Source: Colocasia esculenta (Eukaryota; Streptophyta; Magnoliopsida; Alismatales; Araceae). Taken from it: 64,000 nucleotides of DNA. The DNA is taken from the NCBI GenBank assembly GCA_014218235.1, contig JACBKR010000862.1, positions 62,001 through 126,000 on the forward strand, written 5' to 3'. Below are positions 23,951 to 34,682 of the stretch, one piece after another (the first letter of the stretch is position 1; every line of letters begins with the position of its first letter). The notes under the pieces were generated by a model, which made no database searches, was not told where the DNA came from, and saw only the letters and a program-made list of their open reading frames with translations. The position numbers and the translations under genes are program-made.

Positions 23951-25238
23951 GAATTTTACTTGGTGCTTGCCACTTCATGTTCGACCGACAAGGCCCATTG
24001 GGTGTTTAGTTGCCACATAGCAATAAGTTAATGGTTATGCAAAAATTCTTTAAAAAAATCATATACTCACACTAGTGACTTTGTCACTTCCGTTACATTG
24101 GGCTCATTAAAAGTATTATGGGGAACTATATTTTTAAATTTCTTTAAATGATCCAATTAACGATTGTAATAAATAAAAAAAGAAAAAATAATAATAATAA
24201 ACATCAAATTGTTCCGAAAGGATGGAGATCCTCTGCTCCAAAATCCTGCCCCTTAAAATGCTGCAACTAATTTAACCGGAACAGATGGCAAGAATGCCCA
24301 ATTCACAAAGAACAATAAATATTAAAAAGAGGAAAAAAACGCTCCGATGCGCATATATGCACACACACACACTCTCTCTCTCTCTATGTCTTTCTCCCTC
24401 TTCAGTCTTCATCAAACCCCCGTCGACGCCACCTAACCCAACTCTCTTTGAGCTAGAGGGGAATACTACCTCTGCCATCATCTCTCTCTCTCTCTCTTTG
24501 AACTAGAGAGATAAGTCACTTTAATATTTTTTTATATCTGAGTTGATTTTCTTATATCATATGGTTTAATCAAAAGAAATATTTTCTACTCCATCCCTAT
24601 GGCTCATTATATCAATATAATGAGCACCCAATCATGAGGGTTATGTACGCATGCCCCTCTTGGGGTTAGCAAATATTTTTCTCTAATAAAAATAGGCAGA
24701 CTATATTATAAAATGGGTAAGATTGTAAAAGAATCAATACAATCGCACAAGTAATTTGAATTCGAATCAAATATTACTCGAATACAACTCATTTAATAAG
24801 ATAAACGAGTTAAATTCAAATAAAATTTTAAACTAATTTCCTAAAAGAGTTGCGTATGAGTAAAGATATGTTTAACTAGGTTAAACTTCCGATCAAGATT
24901 ATTTTTTTTAAGTTTATAAATTATATATATATATATTAAGTATTTTAAATATTATATTAAAATAGTTGAATTAAATAACTTATCAAATCCCATGAAATAT
25001 GAGTTTGAAATAAGATAGATTTGAATCATATGAATAATTAAATTTTTACTTAATTTATGTATGTATATATATATATATATATATATTCAAATATAACTCA
25101 TAAATTCAATTGGATTCGTTAACTCAAGTTGGAGAACATTTAAACGAATCAAATTTGAACAATTGTTTTTAATTTATACTATTATAATATAACTCAGTCT
25201 TAAAACTACCACATGACAGTACTAGGACACTATAATTC
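23951..25238. other. AT-rich intergenic spacer with microsatellites
   Basis: Contains (AC)n then (CT)n at about 24360-24385, (CT)n at 24481-24499, and (AT)n runs near 24926 and 25064-25084. ORFs here are short and unrecognised. No gene or promoter is supported. Confidence 0.7.
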
Positions 25239-25370
25239 CTTCCTAAATATCTCCTTAAAAAATTAGAAGTACAAGTAGTTCTAAGGAAATAAATATCTAT
25301 ACATATAATTCAGGTAAGGAAATTACTGTACTGCCAAAATATAGAAACACAGTTTTTTTAATTGAACTTA
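25239..25370 (+). repeat. Approx. 150-bp tandem repeat unit, interrupted by the MULE
   Basis: The block beginning CTAAATATCTCCTTAAAAAA and ending TTAATTGAACTTA matches units at about 36347-36495 and 36573-36722. Shared features are the ATAAATATCTATACATATAA phrase, an ACTGCCAAAATA phrase and a TTGAACTTAAACACACATT end. The last 9 bp (25362-25370) are the MULE TSD, and the unit resumes at 36322. Confidence 0.8.
25362..25370. repeat. Left 9-bp TSD of the MULE
   Basis: TTGAACTTA, repeated exactly at 36322-36330. A 9-bp duplication is the hallmark of Mutator-family insertion. Confidence 0.95.
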
Positions 25371-26070
25371 GGGAAAATTAATTGGGGGTCCCTGTCAGAG
25401 CCGTCTACTTTTTTCCTGGTCCCTGTCAGAATACCGGTAGACGTAAAGTCCCTCCTTTTTTCAAGGTTTAATTTCCAGTCCCTGCTTTTCGCACGTCACC
25501 ATTTACGACCCTCCACGCACGGTTTCCGCCTCCTTCGCTTCCGTCTCTTTTTCACATTCTCGTCTTACCCTTCCCTCCTTTTTTCCATCGCGTGTTCCCC
25601 AAACGACGCTGACGGCTTCGATCCTTTCCAAGGCCCGTGAGCTGTAATCGATGGGAAGTTACTCTTACATAACGTGCCAAGAACTGATACAGCAACCATT
25701 GACATCACTTACACAGCTCCTTTCGAAGGCCCGTGAACCGTTCTTCACAACTATAAAAGGAACTCAGGGCCCCATACTTATCCTTCACAAGCTTCTAACG
25801 CTCTTCTTCTTCCTATCTTTCTTGCTCGTCTTCTTCATCTTTATTTGCAGATGTCTTCATCTAACCGTGCTCCCCAGAGGGATGGCAAGGCACCTGCCTC
25901 ACCGGTGCCACCGTCGCCCCCGGCTCCCCCGTTGCGACAGTCCACCTTCAGCGCCGACTACTGGGACGGTTTTTACATGGGCTGGAAGATGGCTTTACAG
26001 AAAGCCTCCAGGCATTACGGCGACAAGGGCCTCAATAACATCCTCCCAGACATCGGCCCTAGGGTAGAAC
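25371..26070 (+). repeat. MULE left terminal inverted repeat
   Basis: Nearly identical to the inverse complement of 35620-36321 up to about 25925, then diverging inside the small ORF. It contains a TATA box (TATAAAA, 25752-25758) about 95 bp before the small ORF, so the arm can act as an inward promoter. Confidence 0.92.
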
Positions 26071-26246
26071 ACATCCCTTCCTCCCCTTCCTCCCCTGACC
26101 GTTCCGGCACCTCCCCTTCCTCCCCTAACCGTTCTGGCACCTCCCCTTCCTCCCCTGACCGTTCCGGCACCTCCCCTTCCTCCCATCCCTCCGCTGACTG
26201 TTCCGCCTCCTCCCCTCCGTGCTCCACCGAGTGGTCGGTAGAGTAG
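25851..26246 (+). CDS. Small Pro/Ser-rich ORF inside left MULE TIR
   Basis: 131 codons, not recognised as a known family. The N-terminus (MSSSNRAPQRDGKAPASPVP) is shared with the ORF in the right TIR. A central block, DYWDGFYMGWKMALQKASR followed by HYGDKGLNNILPDIGPR, is also conserved with changes. The C-terminus is a Ser/Pro repeat of about four 10-residue units (SPSSPDRSGT) encoded by a 30-bp tandem repeat (26083-26190). A TATA box lies about 95 bp upstream. It points toward the 3' end of the transposase gene, so transcripts would be antisense to it. Whether it is translated is uncertain. Confidence 0.5.
   Translation: MSSSNRAPQRDGKAPASPVPPSPPAPPLRQSTFSADYWDGFYMGWKMALQKASRHYGDKGLNNILPDIGPRVEHIPSSPSSPDRSGTSPSSPNRSGTSPSSPDRSGTSPSSHPSADCSASSPPCSTEWSVE
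26083..26190 (+). repeat. 30-bp minisatellite, about 3.5 copies
   Basis: The unit TCCCCTTCCTCCCCTGACCG plus TTCCGGCACC repeats with a few substitutions and encodes the Ser/Pro tail of the left TIR ORF. Confidence 0.9.
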
Positions 26247-26339
26247 AGGTAGAGAGTTATTGTAACATGGCTTGTTTATGATAAGTATTTTCGTTTGATG
26301 CAGTCTTCTGTGTGCTTATGTATGTGCTCTGTATCATGC

Positions 26340-27000
26340 AAACTCAACATGTTACCAATAACACACTGTAACATCCCCTCATATATACTATAATCAACAT
26401 GACCAACAACTGTAAGAGATTATAACATATAATGTAAAACTGTATGTTAGACTGTAGTGCTTGAGCTGTAAGAGTGTAGTGCTCAAACTGTAACAGGGCT
26501 GTTCTTTAGGTGTAACACTGTAGTGCTCGAACTGTAAATGTCTAGCACTTAAACTGTAACATTTTATTACGTATAATGTAACAGAATACGTAAGTGCTGG
26601 AACTGTAAGAGTGTAGTGCGCGAACTGTAAGAGTGTAGTGCTGAAAATGTAAGAGTCTAGTGCTTAAACTGCAACATCTTATTACATATACTGTAACAGA
26701 AATCGTGAGGAGACAGTGTTCTTCTTCCTCCTATCTTTCTTGCTCGTCTTCTTCCTCTTTATTCGCAGTGTCTTCATCTAACATACGGTACACAGGTCAA
26801 ACTGTAAGAGTATTAGAGTTAAATTGTAACACTTCATTACGTACACTGTACAACAAAACGTAATTGTAAGTGCGCGAACTATGCAAGTGTATTACTGAAA
26901 CTGTAATAGCGTAGTAGTGGAATTGTAACAGCGTAGTGCGTAGACTGTAATAATGTATTACATACACTGTAATACTGGAATATCAGGACGACCTTCTGTT
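26340..27000 (+). repeat. Dispersed CTGTAAC/CTGTAAG motif cluster, MULE left spacer
   Basis: The plus strand carries AACTGTAAC, AACTGTAAG and GTGTAGTGCT phrases in loose 20-30-bp repetition throughout this spacer between the left TIR ORF and the transposase stop. A partial third copy of a TIR segment (26721-26785, matching 25800-25862) is embedded in it. No gene is supported. Confidence 0.85.
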
Positions 27001-27018
27001 GTAAGTAATATACAACAT

Positions 27019-30000
27019 TTAAAATCCGTCAGGATTGTGGGGTGGGTTGCTACAAGTTCTTCGGTTGTGACCTATCTGCTTGCACCTAGAACAAATATAC
27101 GCATGATCTACTTCTCCTCTTGAATGTATTCTCCTCTTTCTCGGTCTTCCTGGCAACCTTTTTGTTGTCGGTGGCTTGATTAGAACTTCTGATGGTTGAG
27201 GCGGATCCGGCATGTCAAATGTTGGGATAGGTTGAATGTTTCTTTCATATGCAGCCCTATACACTTCTGTGCTGTAAAATGCCGAAACATATTGAGTAAC
27301 GGCCTCCTTGTTACTGCCAATTGCTGCGCATGCATGCTTGCAAGGAATCTTGACAAGTTGCCAGTGTCCACATGAGCATGTTTGTAGATGGAGGTCTACG
27401 GCGTACGTCTTCATACTTTCAACAACCTCAAATTTGATTCCATCTGAATGACGGATTGCTAAGCTTCTCCTTTCTTGAAGGTTTTTTTCGATGATTTTTT
27501 GTACTTTAGGACAGTATGGTGTATCCCACAAGGCAGCATCAATTTTCCTCTTTGCAGCCATTTCCATCATTTGCACTCTAATTTTGTCAACCATCTGTAG
27601 TATTGGTAGACTTCGCGCGTCATGTATCCAATTGTTGAATGACTCTGCCAAATTAGAGTATAACTCCCCAAACCTGTATGGCAATGTGAAGAAAATTAGG
27701 TTAACAACAAATATCTCTAACAACTGTCCGCTACATACTGTAACCTTATTTAACACGTTCTGTAATAGCTTATCCCTATAACTGTAAGCCCATAAATCGC
27801 AGAATGTAATAGAACATATCACTTGTGTATTTAAAGAGCCGAACCTTTGTCCCGGGAAACGAGCATGGGACCAGTGTTCGACATCATTTCGGAGCACCCA
27901 TTCTTTGGCATCAGCAGAATTAAGCCCCATTGCCATGATTGCGTCTTCGTACTCTTGTTCAGTAACAGCATAGGCAATGCGCTGGAGAATTTTTCTAAGT
28001 AATTTTTTGAAAGGGGCGGCATATTTCCCCGCACATTGCATGGTCGTTGAAGTTCTGCATGATGTGTTGGAAACAGTAGCCGTGATGATCATTCGGAAAT
28101 ATGTCAGGAATCGCTTCCTTCAGACCTCTCCCTCTGTCTGATAGGAACGCGATCCTTCTATCTGATAGCAATGCCTTTTTCAAATTTTGTAGAAACCAGA
28201 CCCAGTTGTCATATGTTTCCGAATCTGCGATGGAGTATGCTACAGTGAATAGCTCATTGTTACCGTTTAAGGTACTTGCAGCAAATATAACCCCTTGCAC
28301 TCTATGCTGTTTGATATGAGTTCCGTCCAAAAAGAGCATAGGTCGACAACCAACTTCGAACCCATATGCAGACGCCTCGAAGCATATGAAAAAGCGTTTG
28401 AAACGTTGAGTCTCCGGGTCCACTTCTAGAGACAAGATCGATCCCGGGTTTGACTGTAATGCACGTTCGCTGTACCAGTTCAACATATGATAGCTTGTTC
28501 TGAAATCACCGTATAGTGAACTGACAGCGACCTCTTTGCCCCACCATGCCTATTCAAATGATTATTCATGTTATGTCAGATTGTTACAGTACTTGTCCTT
28601 ATACCATACAGTAGCCATGTTAAGTTGTTATAGTATACGCTCAAATGATTACAGTTGTTACAATACAGACTCTTACAGTATATGATTACAGTGGTTACAG
28701 TGGCCTGCAGGTATTGTTACAGTACTTGTCCTTATACCATACAGTAGCCATGTTAAGTTGTTACAGTATACGATCAAATGATTACAATTGTTACAATACA
28801 GACCCTTACAGTATATGATTACAGTGGTTACAGTGGCCTGCAGGTATTGTTACAGTACTTGTCCTTATACCATACAGTAGCCATGTTAAGTTGTTACAGT
28901 ATACGATCAAATGATTACAGTTGTTACAATACAGACCCTTACAGTATATGATTACAGTGGTTACAGTGGCCTGCAGGTATTGTTACAGTACTTGTCCTTA
29001 TACCATACAGTAGCCATGTTAAGTTGTTACAGTATACGATCAAATGATTACAGTTGTTACAATACAGACCCTTACAGTATATGATTACAGTGGTTACAGT
29101 GGCCTGCAGGTATTGTTACAGTATACGTCGAAATGATTACAGTTATTAATTCTTACATATCCTTACAGTATATGATTACAGTTGTTGATAGTCTTATAGT
29201 ATATGAGGACAGTTGTTACAATGCATACCTGATGATAAGGGATGCAGGTACCGTATTCCCGACGGATGTCACTCATAATTTCACTTGCTCTGTAGGTGGG
29301 TTTATCAACTAGTTTCCCCTTCACAGCATTTGCTACCCACTTCTTAGATGTCCGTGGATGTCCGTCGCTCATAATGTCACATCCACAGGTGTGTATGTTG
29401 TTGAGAGTCTTGATTGCAAATTGTGGACCTCCACGAACGACGGACGCATGCAGGCGCCATGGGCAAACAGAGACATTGCAACGTACAGTTAATCGTACAG
29501 AGTCGTTCTTCAAATATTTCCAATTAAATCCCCGTGCGATCGCGTAATTTGTCAAGTCCATCTGCAATAGCTCTTTGCTTATGAAGACTTGTCCTACTGA
29601 GTGTATTCTACCTACGGAATATTCCGTCAACACTGGTACTACACCTTCCGCTCCTTGTTCTCGGTCGTACAACTCCAAACTGCTTCCTGGTAATTGGAGG
29701 GGTTCGGTGGTTTCCAAAGAACCGCCATGCGTGTTTGAAGTACTTCTGCAAGTTATGTACATACATACATACAAGATGCATGGGATAAGACGAAGGCTTT
29801 TTAAGAATGCATGGGTAACATGAAGGCTGGTGAAGAATGCATGGAGTACGTACCTATCAAGTGGTTGCGGATCACCTGACCGACGACTAGCATGCGTACT
29901 AAGGCAATGAGTTTCCACCGCATGAATTTGTAGACTTATGATTGATGTTCCTTGACACTTGTGAAGATCAAACATAGCTTGGACATCTCCATCGTCAAGC

Positions 30001-30176
30001 AACACCTGTTCAACGTCGGTATCCATGGGAAGACGATACTTCAGTATGTTCTCCTGAATGTTTACACCCAACCTTTGAGAAACCCTGCTATGAATGGACG
30101 CCAAATCCGTGTCCCTCCCTATGAAAAGAACGAAACTTTGATCTCCAAATGAACATCTTCCAGGGAGCTGCTCCAT
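27019..30176 (-). pseudogene. MULE transposase (mudrA type), four exons, one apparent frameshift
   Basis: Exons on the minus strand: 30176-29854, 29745-29229, 28549-27845 and 27673-27019, all with GT/AG introns. Exon 1 encodes a PB1-like N-terminal domain (SFGDQSFVLFIGRDTDLASI). Exon 2 has the Mutator DNA-binding domain with CNVSVCPWRLHASVVRGG and HTCG. Exon 3 has the DDE catalytic core (LFLDGTHIK, FLSDRGRGL, HGYCFQH). Exon 4 has the Glu region (LAESFNNWI), a SWIM zinc finger (CSCGHWQLVKIPCKHACAAI), a basic GRPRKRR segment and a CCHC knuckle (CSRCKQIGHNRRTC). Near 28015-28040 in exon 3 the reading changes frame by one base, beside a G run. The longer upstream frame to 30332 is open, but the PB1 domain favours the ATG at 30176. 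The protein would cut and paste the element at its TIRs. Confidence 0.92.
28581..29112. repeat. 133-bp tandem repeat, four full copies, in transposase intron 2
   Basis: Copies begin at 28581, 28714, 28847 and 28980, each exactly 133 bp, with a truncated fifth from 29113. The copies are almost identical. Each unit starts TTGTTACAGTACTTGTCCTT and holds several GTTACAGT motifs. The array fills most of the 679-bp intron 28550-29228. Confidence 0.97.
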
Positions 30177-30559
30177 TGGGTCGCAGAGGAAGACGAACGT
30201 TTCGTGGACGACGAACGAAATAGGGTGCGTAAATAGCATGTATGAGTGGTTTGGACTGGGGGTCAAATTGGCGGGAGTGCGTATAAGGGTAGCATATATG
30301 GCGGGAAAGCTGTGATATCCTTCACGTCCCATCGTCCGTCGTATCGACTATTTTCAGCCGCCCGATGTTCATCATTCCATGGCACCGCCATCCCGTTGGG
30401 TCCACCCGTCGGGTCCACCGAATCCATCCAAGTATATCATGACTTTTCTCCTTCCCTTACTCCTACACTGCCATTCCTGCACCAGACGTGTTCTCTGTTA
30501 CAGTTTCCCATTCTTCAGTTACATCTCCAGACGAAGCAATCCCTCTCTCCCCTCTAACG
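30177..30559. promoter_or_regulatory. Divergent promoter region of the MULE genes
   Basis: A 383-bp interval separates the transposase ATG (minus) from the ULP-like gene ATG (plus), so both must be transcribed from it. It almost lacks the TTACAG motif that fills other non-coding parts, and it has no strong canonical TATA box that I can single out. The assignment is from gene arrangement. Confidence 0.55.
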
Positions 30560-31389
30560 ATGGCACCACGTCGATCTCCTACGAGTGCTGACGTTGAGAG
30601 CATCGCGGCGGATGCGGTGCAACAAGCGTTGATGTCCATGGAAGTTGAGGAAACCAGACTCCAAGTCGTCCGAAATAGTAATTTCTTCTTACCCTAAGAC
30701 GGATCTTTGTCGAATGCATGTTTTGTTCTTTTTTAAGATCCGATCTTCTCTTTGCAGAAAAGAATGAATTTAATACGCGATGCTCGCTTTCGTGGTACTG
30801 CTCCGTTATGCAAGATTTGCAATTTAGGAGCGCGCATCTGAAGTTGATGAGAAATTCACCATTTCACGCGTATGTGAAATGCGAAATGGTCACCTACCCG
30901 ATTTCACTCCTTGTCGATCTTATGACACGTTTCGATGAAGAGCGTTTTAAGATTGGCCCATGCAGCCTGCCTTTTCGCCCTTCGGACATAGCAACAGTTA
31001 TGGGTATACCTAATAATGGTTCACCTATCGACCTGAAGACGGATGGGACAAAAGCTAGTTTGCGCCGCATCCTTGGATCCAAACAAACGATGGACAGGCA
31101 CAATATCCATCTGAAACTTAGGGAGTACGTTCCACAGGAGGGTGCGCTAGCTGTTGAAATTTCGGTAAAGGTTTGGGTTGCGCTCCTATGTTCCTGTTTT
31201 TTCTTCCCCACAAGTGGGAGGTCGGGGTTGCTGTCCATTCTGCCATACCTGGACGACCTCCATGAGATGAAGAACGCAAACTGGGCTGCTGCCATCCACG
31301 AGTACCTGATGTCAGGGGTGAAGGCATTCAGAACATCAACTGGTTCCAGCAAAACCATCTTCCTAACCGGCTGTGTTCCCGCTCTCGGT

Positions 31390-31680
31390 GTGAGTATGCT
31401 TTTACTTACCTCATATGTACTGTTACAGTACCCTTAGTTGTCTGTGACAGTACCAAACGGTCTTTATTACAGTACGCGAAACCTTCTTTTACAGAGGACA
31501 TATGTATCTGTTACATACGTTTACAGATGTCCTCTGTTACAGTACCTGACGGTGTCTATTACAAAAGACATAAGAACCTGTTACAGTACGCGTATAATCC
31601 TTTTACAGAAGACATATGTATCTGTTACATACGTTCACGATACACTTCTCATACGCATTATCTATTTCTTAATGATGTAG
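31390..31680 (+). repeat. TTACAG motif cluster in ULP intron 2
   Basis: TGTTACAGTAC and related phrases recur about every 25-40 bp through the intron (for example near 31423, 31470, 31490, 31540 and 31580). Confidence 0.85.
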
Positions 31681-32569
31681 GCATGGTTTTTGATGCACCA
31701 ATTAAAATGGAAACCAGATCATCCCCAAAGAGATCCCCCATTTTTCTGTTGGGATTGCCGGGGTAAGGGACCGGAGTTATCCGCCCTACTACGGGGGTTG
31801 CGACGCTCTGATGTAAGTGTCACTTGCCCCTGGAACTGTGTTATCTTCGTATATCACTTATACCTGTACCTGCGTTAATTCAGGTCTATTTGGAGGTTAA
31901 TGTGAGGGATGAGCAACCTACAGCTTCGCGACGATTGACGGCATCCACGTCAACCACTTCCCGAGCCCCTCCATCAAATAACTCTATACATGGCATTCTT
32001 ATCCAGTTACAGCGGCAGAATGACCAGTTACTGCGGCAGAATGACCAGTTAAAGCGGCAGAGTGACCAGTTACAACGGCAGAACAATATCCTCCAGTCAA
32101 TGGACCGAAGGCTACATAGACTGGAGGAACAATTTGAGCGGCAGCCTCAGTGGCAACATCCCCCCCCAGAGATAGAATCTGCGATGTTAGCCCTACCGCC
32201 ACCGGAGCTCCCAACAGCTTCTGTACGATCACCTGCCGTGGCAGAGAAGAGTTCCCAACGTCAAGGTAAACGTTTTGTGTACTTACAGTGTATCATTTTC
32301 TTACTTACAGAAAATGCTTTCTACGTTTACAGTTCGATTCCTGCTCTCTTACAGTCATTCGTATACCTAGTAATACTCATGTAGTTTACGTTTACAGTTG
32401 GATTCCTTATCTGTTACAGTCTTTCATATACGAAGTTACAGAGATTGTTTTCTACGTTTACAGCTGTATTTCATAGACATTTACAGACTTTCGTGTTCTC
32501 AGTTACAGGAAGGAGAACCGTCTAAACAAGGTCGCGGCGGAAATTTTCGGAGTTTCACATCCCGGAGTT

Positions 32570-33250
32570 GAAGGAGGGGAAAAAGAGGGGGCGAAAGGAG
32601 GGGGAGGCGGCGGAGAGGAAGAAGGAGGAGGCGAAGAAGAGGAAGGTGGATGAAGAGCAGAGAAAGAGGAAGGAGGAGGAGGAGGAAAGGAAGAGGGAGG
32701 AGGAGGCGGAAGCGAAGAGGAAGGAGGAGGAGGAGGAAGCGAAGAGGAGGAAGGAGGAGGAGGAGGAAGCGAAGAGGAAGGAGGAGGAGGAGGAGGCGCA
32801 GAGGAGGAGGAGGCGCAGAGGAAGAAGGAGGCGGAGAAGAAGAAGGAGGAGGAGGAGGCGGAGAGGAAGAGGGAGGAGGAGGAGGCGGAGAGGAAGAAGG
32901 AGGCGGAGAGGAAGAGGGAGGAGGAGGAGGCACAGAGGAAGAAGCAGGAGGAGGAGGCGGAGAGGAAGAGGGAGGAGGAGGAGGCGCAGAGGAAGAAGGA
33001 GGCGGAGAAGAAGAAGGAGGAGGAGGAGGCGCAGAGGAAGAGGGAGGAGGAGGAGGCGCAGAGGAAGAAGCAGGAGGAGGAGGCGGAGAGGAAGAGGGAC
33101 GAGGACAAGAAGCGAAGAGGAAGAAGAAGGAGGAGGAGGACTAGAGGAAGAAGCAAGCGCAGAGGAAGAAGCAGGAGGAGGAGGCGGAGAGGAAGAGGGA
33201 GGAGGACGAGGACGAGCACAGGAAGAAGATGGAGGAGGAAGAAGAAGAAA
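32570..33250 (+). repeat. GAG/AAG/AGG-rich minisatellite coding for a charged helix
   Basis: Almost pure purine on the plus strand, built of AGGAGGAGGAGGCGCAGAGG-type units of mixed length. In successive frames it encodes runs such as EAQRKREEEEAERKKEAE, typical of ER/K single alpha helices. Length changes in the repeat account for the frame breaks. Long Pro/Leu/Ser ORFs on the other strand are its mirror. Confidence 0.9.
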
Positions 33251-34682
33251 AGAATAGGAAGCGGCGTCAGATATCCCCATTTTCATTGTCCCGACGTGTT
33301 TCAGCTGGGACGAGGATAAGACGACAACCAGAGTGCTATACGGTATGGTTTCCCCTTACAGAATATACATAAGCTGAGCATTTGGTTACAGAACCCTTCA
33401 TGAGACATAACAGTATTATTCAGAGTCCCTTACAATTACATTATAATTGTTTTACAGAACATTCTTTTTTTACTTACCCTATCGCAGCCAGACGATTTTC
33501 GGCACCACAAAGCCACGAAAGTGAATGTGTCCACTTCCGAACCGATATTTGTTGACTCTCAAGAGAGTACAGACACACTTCCAAGGGGCAAGAAAGAAGA
33601 GAGACGTGATTACGTCGCCCGGGAAGCATTAGGAGTGGCCGAAAAGTCATTGATTGAACGATTTTTTAATGAGTGCATCATTACTGAGTACGTGTTACAG
33701 TATATGTGTACCATGTTTACAGTTTCAACGAAAGATGTTTACAGTTTCGACCAAACATGTTTACAGTATATGTCTACCTTATTTACAGTATATGTCTACC
33801 ATCTTTACAGTATATGTCTTCCATCTTTACAGTTTCGTCTATTACTGATGACATTCTTAATTCTTACCAAAGATGTTTTCTTACATGTAGAGAGTTCATG
33901 TTCAACGGCTCTGAGGAAGGACACGACAATTTTCTCTCCTTTCATGACATCCGGGAGCTATTGTTCGCGAGGGAAAGCGAATCGGTCGTAATTGACTGCT
34001 ACGTCAACGCTTACTTGTTTCGCCCCCGTGAAGAGAACCCGGACATTTTTAGGAATTTTGGATATTTGGGAGCCGTTTTAAAGGGTTATGTCCAATCTTC
34101 CAGAGACGACAAGAGCAAGAAAGAACATTTCGAATACGCTTTCAGGAAATTGGACCGCGCCCCAAATGAATTCGACATCATCTTCTCCCCCATGCACGTT
34201 GGAACGAACCATTGGGCTCTTTTGGTCATCCATATCAAGGAAAAAGAGTTCCACGTGTACGACTCATTACGAAGCAAACATCGTGCTGACATTCCACAAT
34301 ATGTAAGTGACGCGTGTTACATACAATGCTTACATTCGTTACAGTGCGCGAGCACTTGTGTTATAGACGTAACAGTAACATTAAATCTACATTAAGTTGC
34401 TGGAACTCTTTTGTTCATTGTCTCATGCAGGTGGAGGAACTGAAAAGATACCTGAAGGGCAAGCACATAGATGCAGATAAATGGCCGCTACGCTACCCCG
34501 ACCCATGCCCACAACAAGGATCGGGAGACGACTGCGGAATTTTTACTTGCAAATACATGGAATGTCTAGCACGTAGGGACATTCAAGATTTTCCCTTCAG
34601 TCAGGATGACATGCCTTTAGTGCGAGCAAAAATGGCCCTCCACTTCATCAAAGCGTACTTCAATGGACAAGGGCGTTCATAG

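Larger units (their letters stand above)
30560..34682 (+). pseudogene. Ulp1/C48 SUMO-protease-like gene of the MULE, eight exons, with apparent lesions
   Basis: Exons: 30560-30679, 30759-31389, 31681-31812, 31884-32265, 32509-33342, 33488-33687, 33891-34302 and 34431-34682, all with GT/AG borders. Exons 2-3 form a plant-mobile-domain/DUF1985-like region (LPFRPSDIATVMGIP, GCVPALG then AWFLMHQLKW). Exon 4 encodes a heptad coiled coil (repeats of LxRQNDQ). Exon 5 is an E/K/R-rich helix with a KNRKRR basic signal at the end. Exons 7-8 hold the C48 peptidase with His in NHWALLVI, Asp in HVYDSLR, Gln in PQQGSGDDCG and Cys in DDCGIF, all present. Exon 5 has an in-frame TAA at 32523-32525 and changes frame in the repeat (about 32815 and 33110). 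Ulp1-type enzymes remove SUMO from proteins. Alternative splicing around exon 5 could bypass the lesions; this is not shown. Confidence 0.85.

Noticed and set aside
25651..26067. Longer ORF starting MGSYSYITCQELIQQ in the left TIR, also seen in the right TIR
   Set aside because: It starts upstream of the TATA box, its similarity in both arms follows from near-identical TIR DNA, and its reading is lost where the two arms diverge.
28581..29112. Regular direct repeats that could suggest a CRISPR array
   Set aside because: The 133-bp units adjoin without unique spacers, lie in an intron of a plant transposon, and there are no cas genes.
32499..33286. Long Pro/Leu/Ser-rich ORFs on the minus strand
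   Set aside because: They are the mirror of the purine minisatellite in the ULP-like gene exon 5; low-complexity repeats stay open in all frames without being genes.
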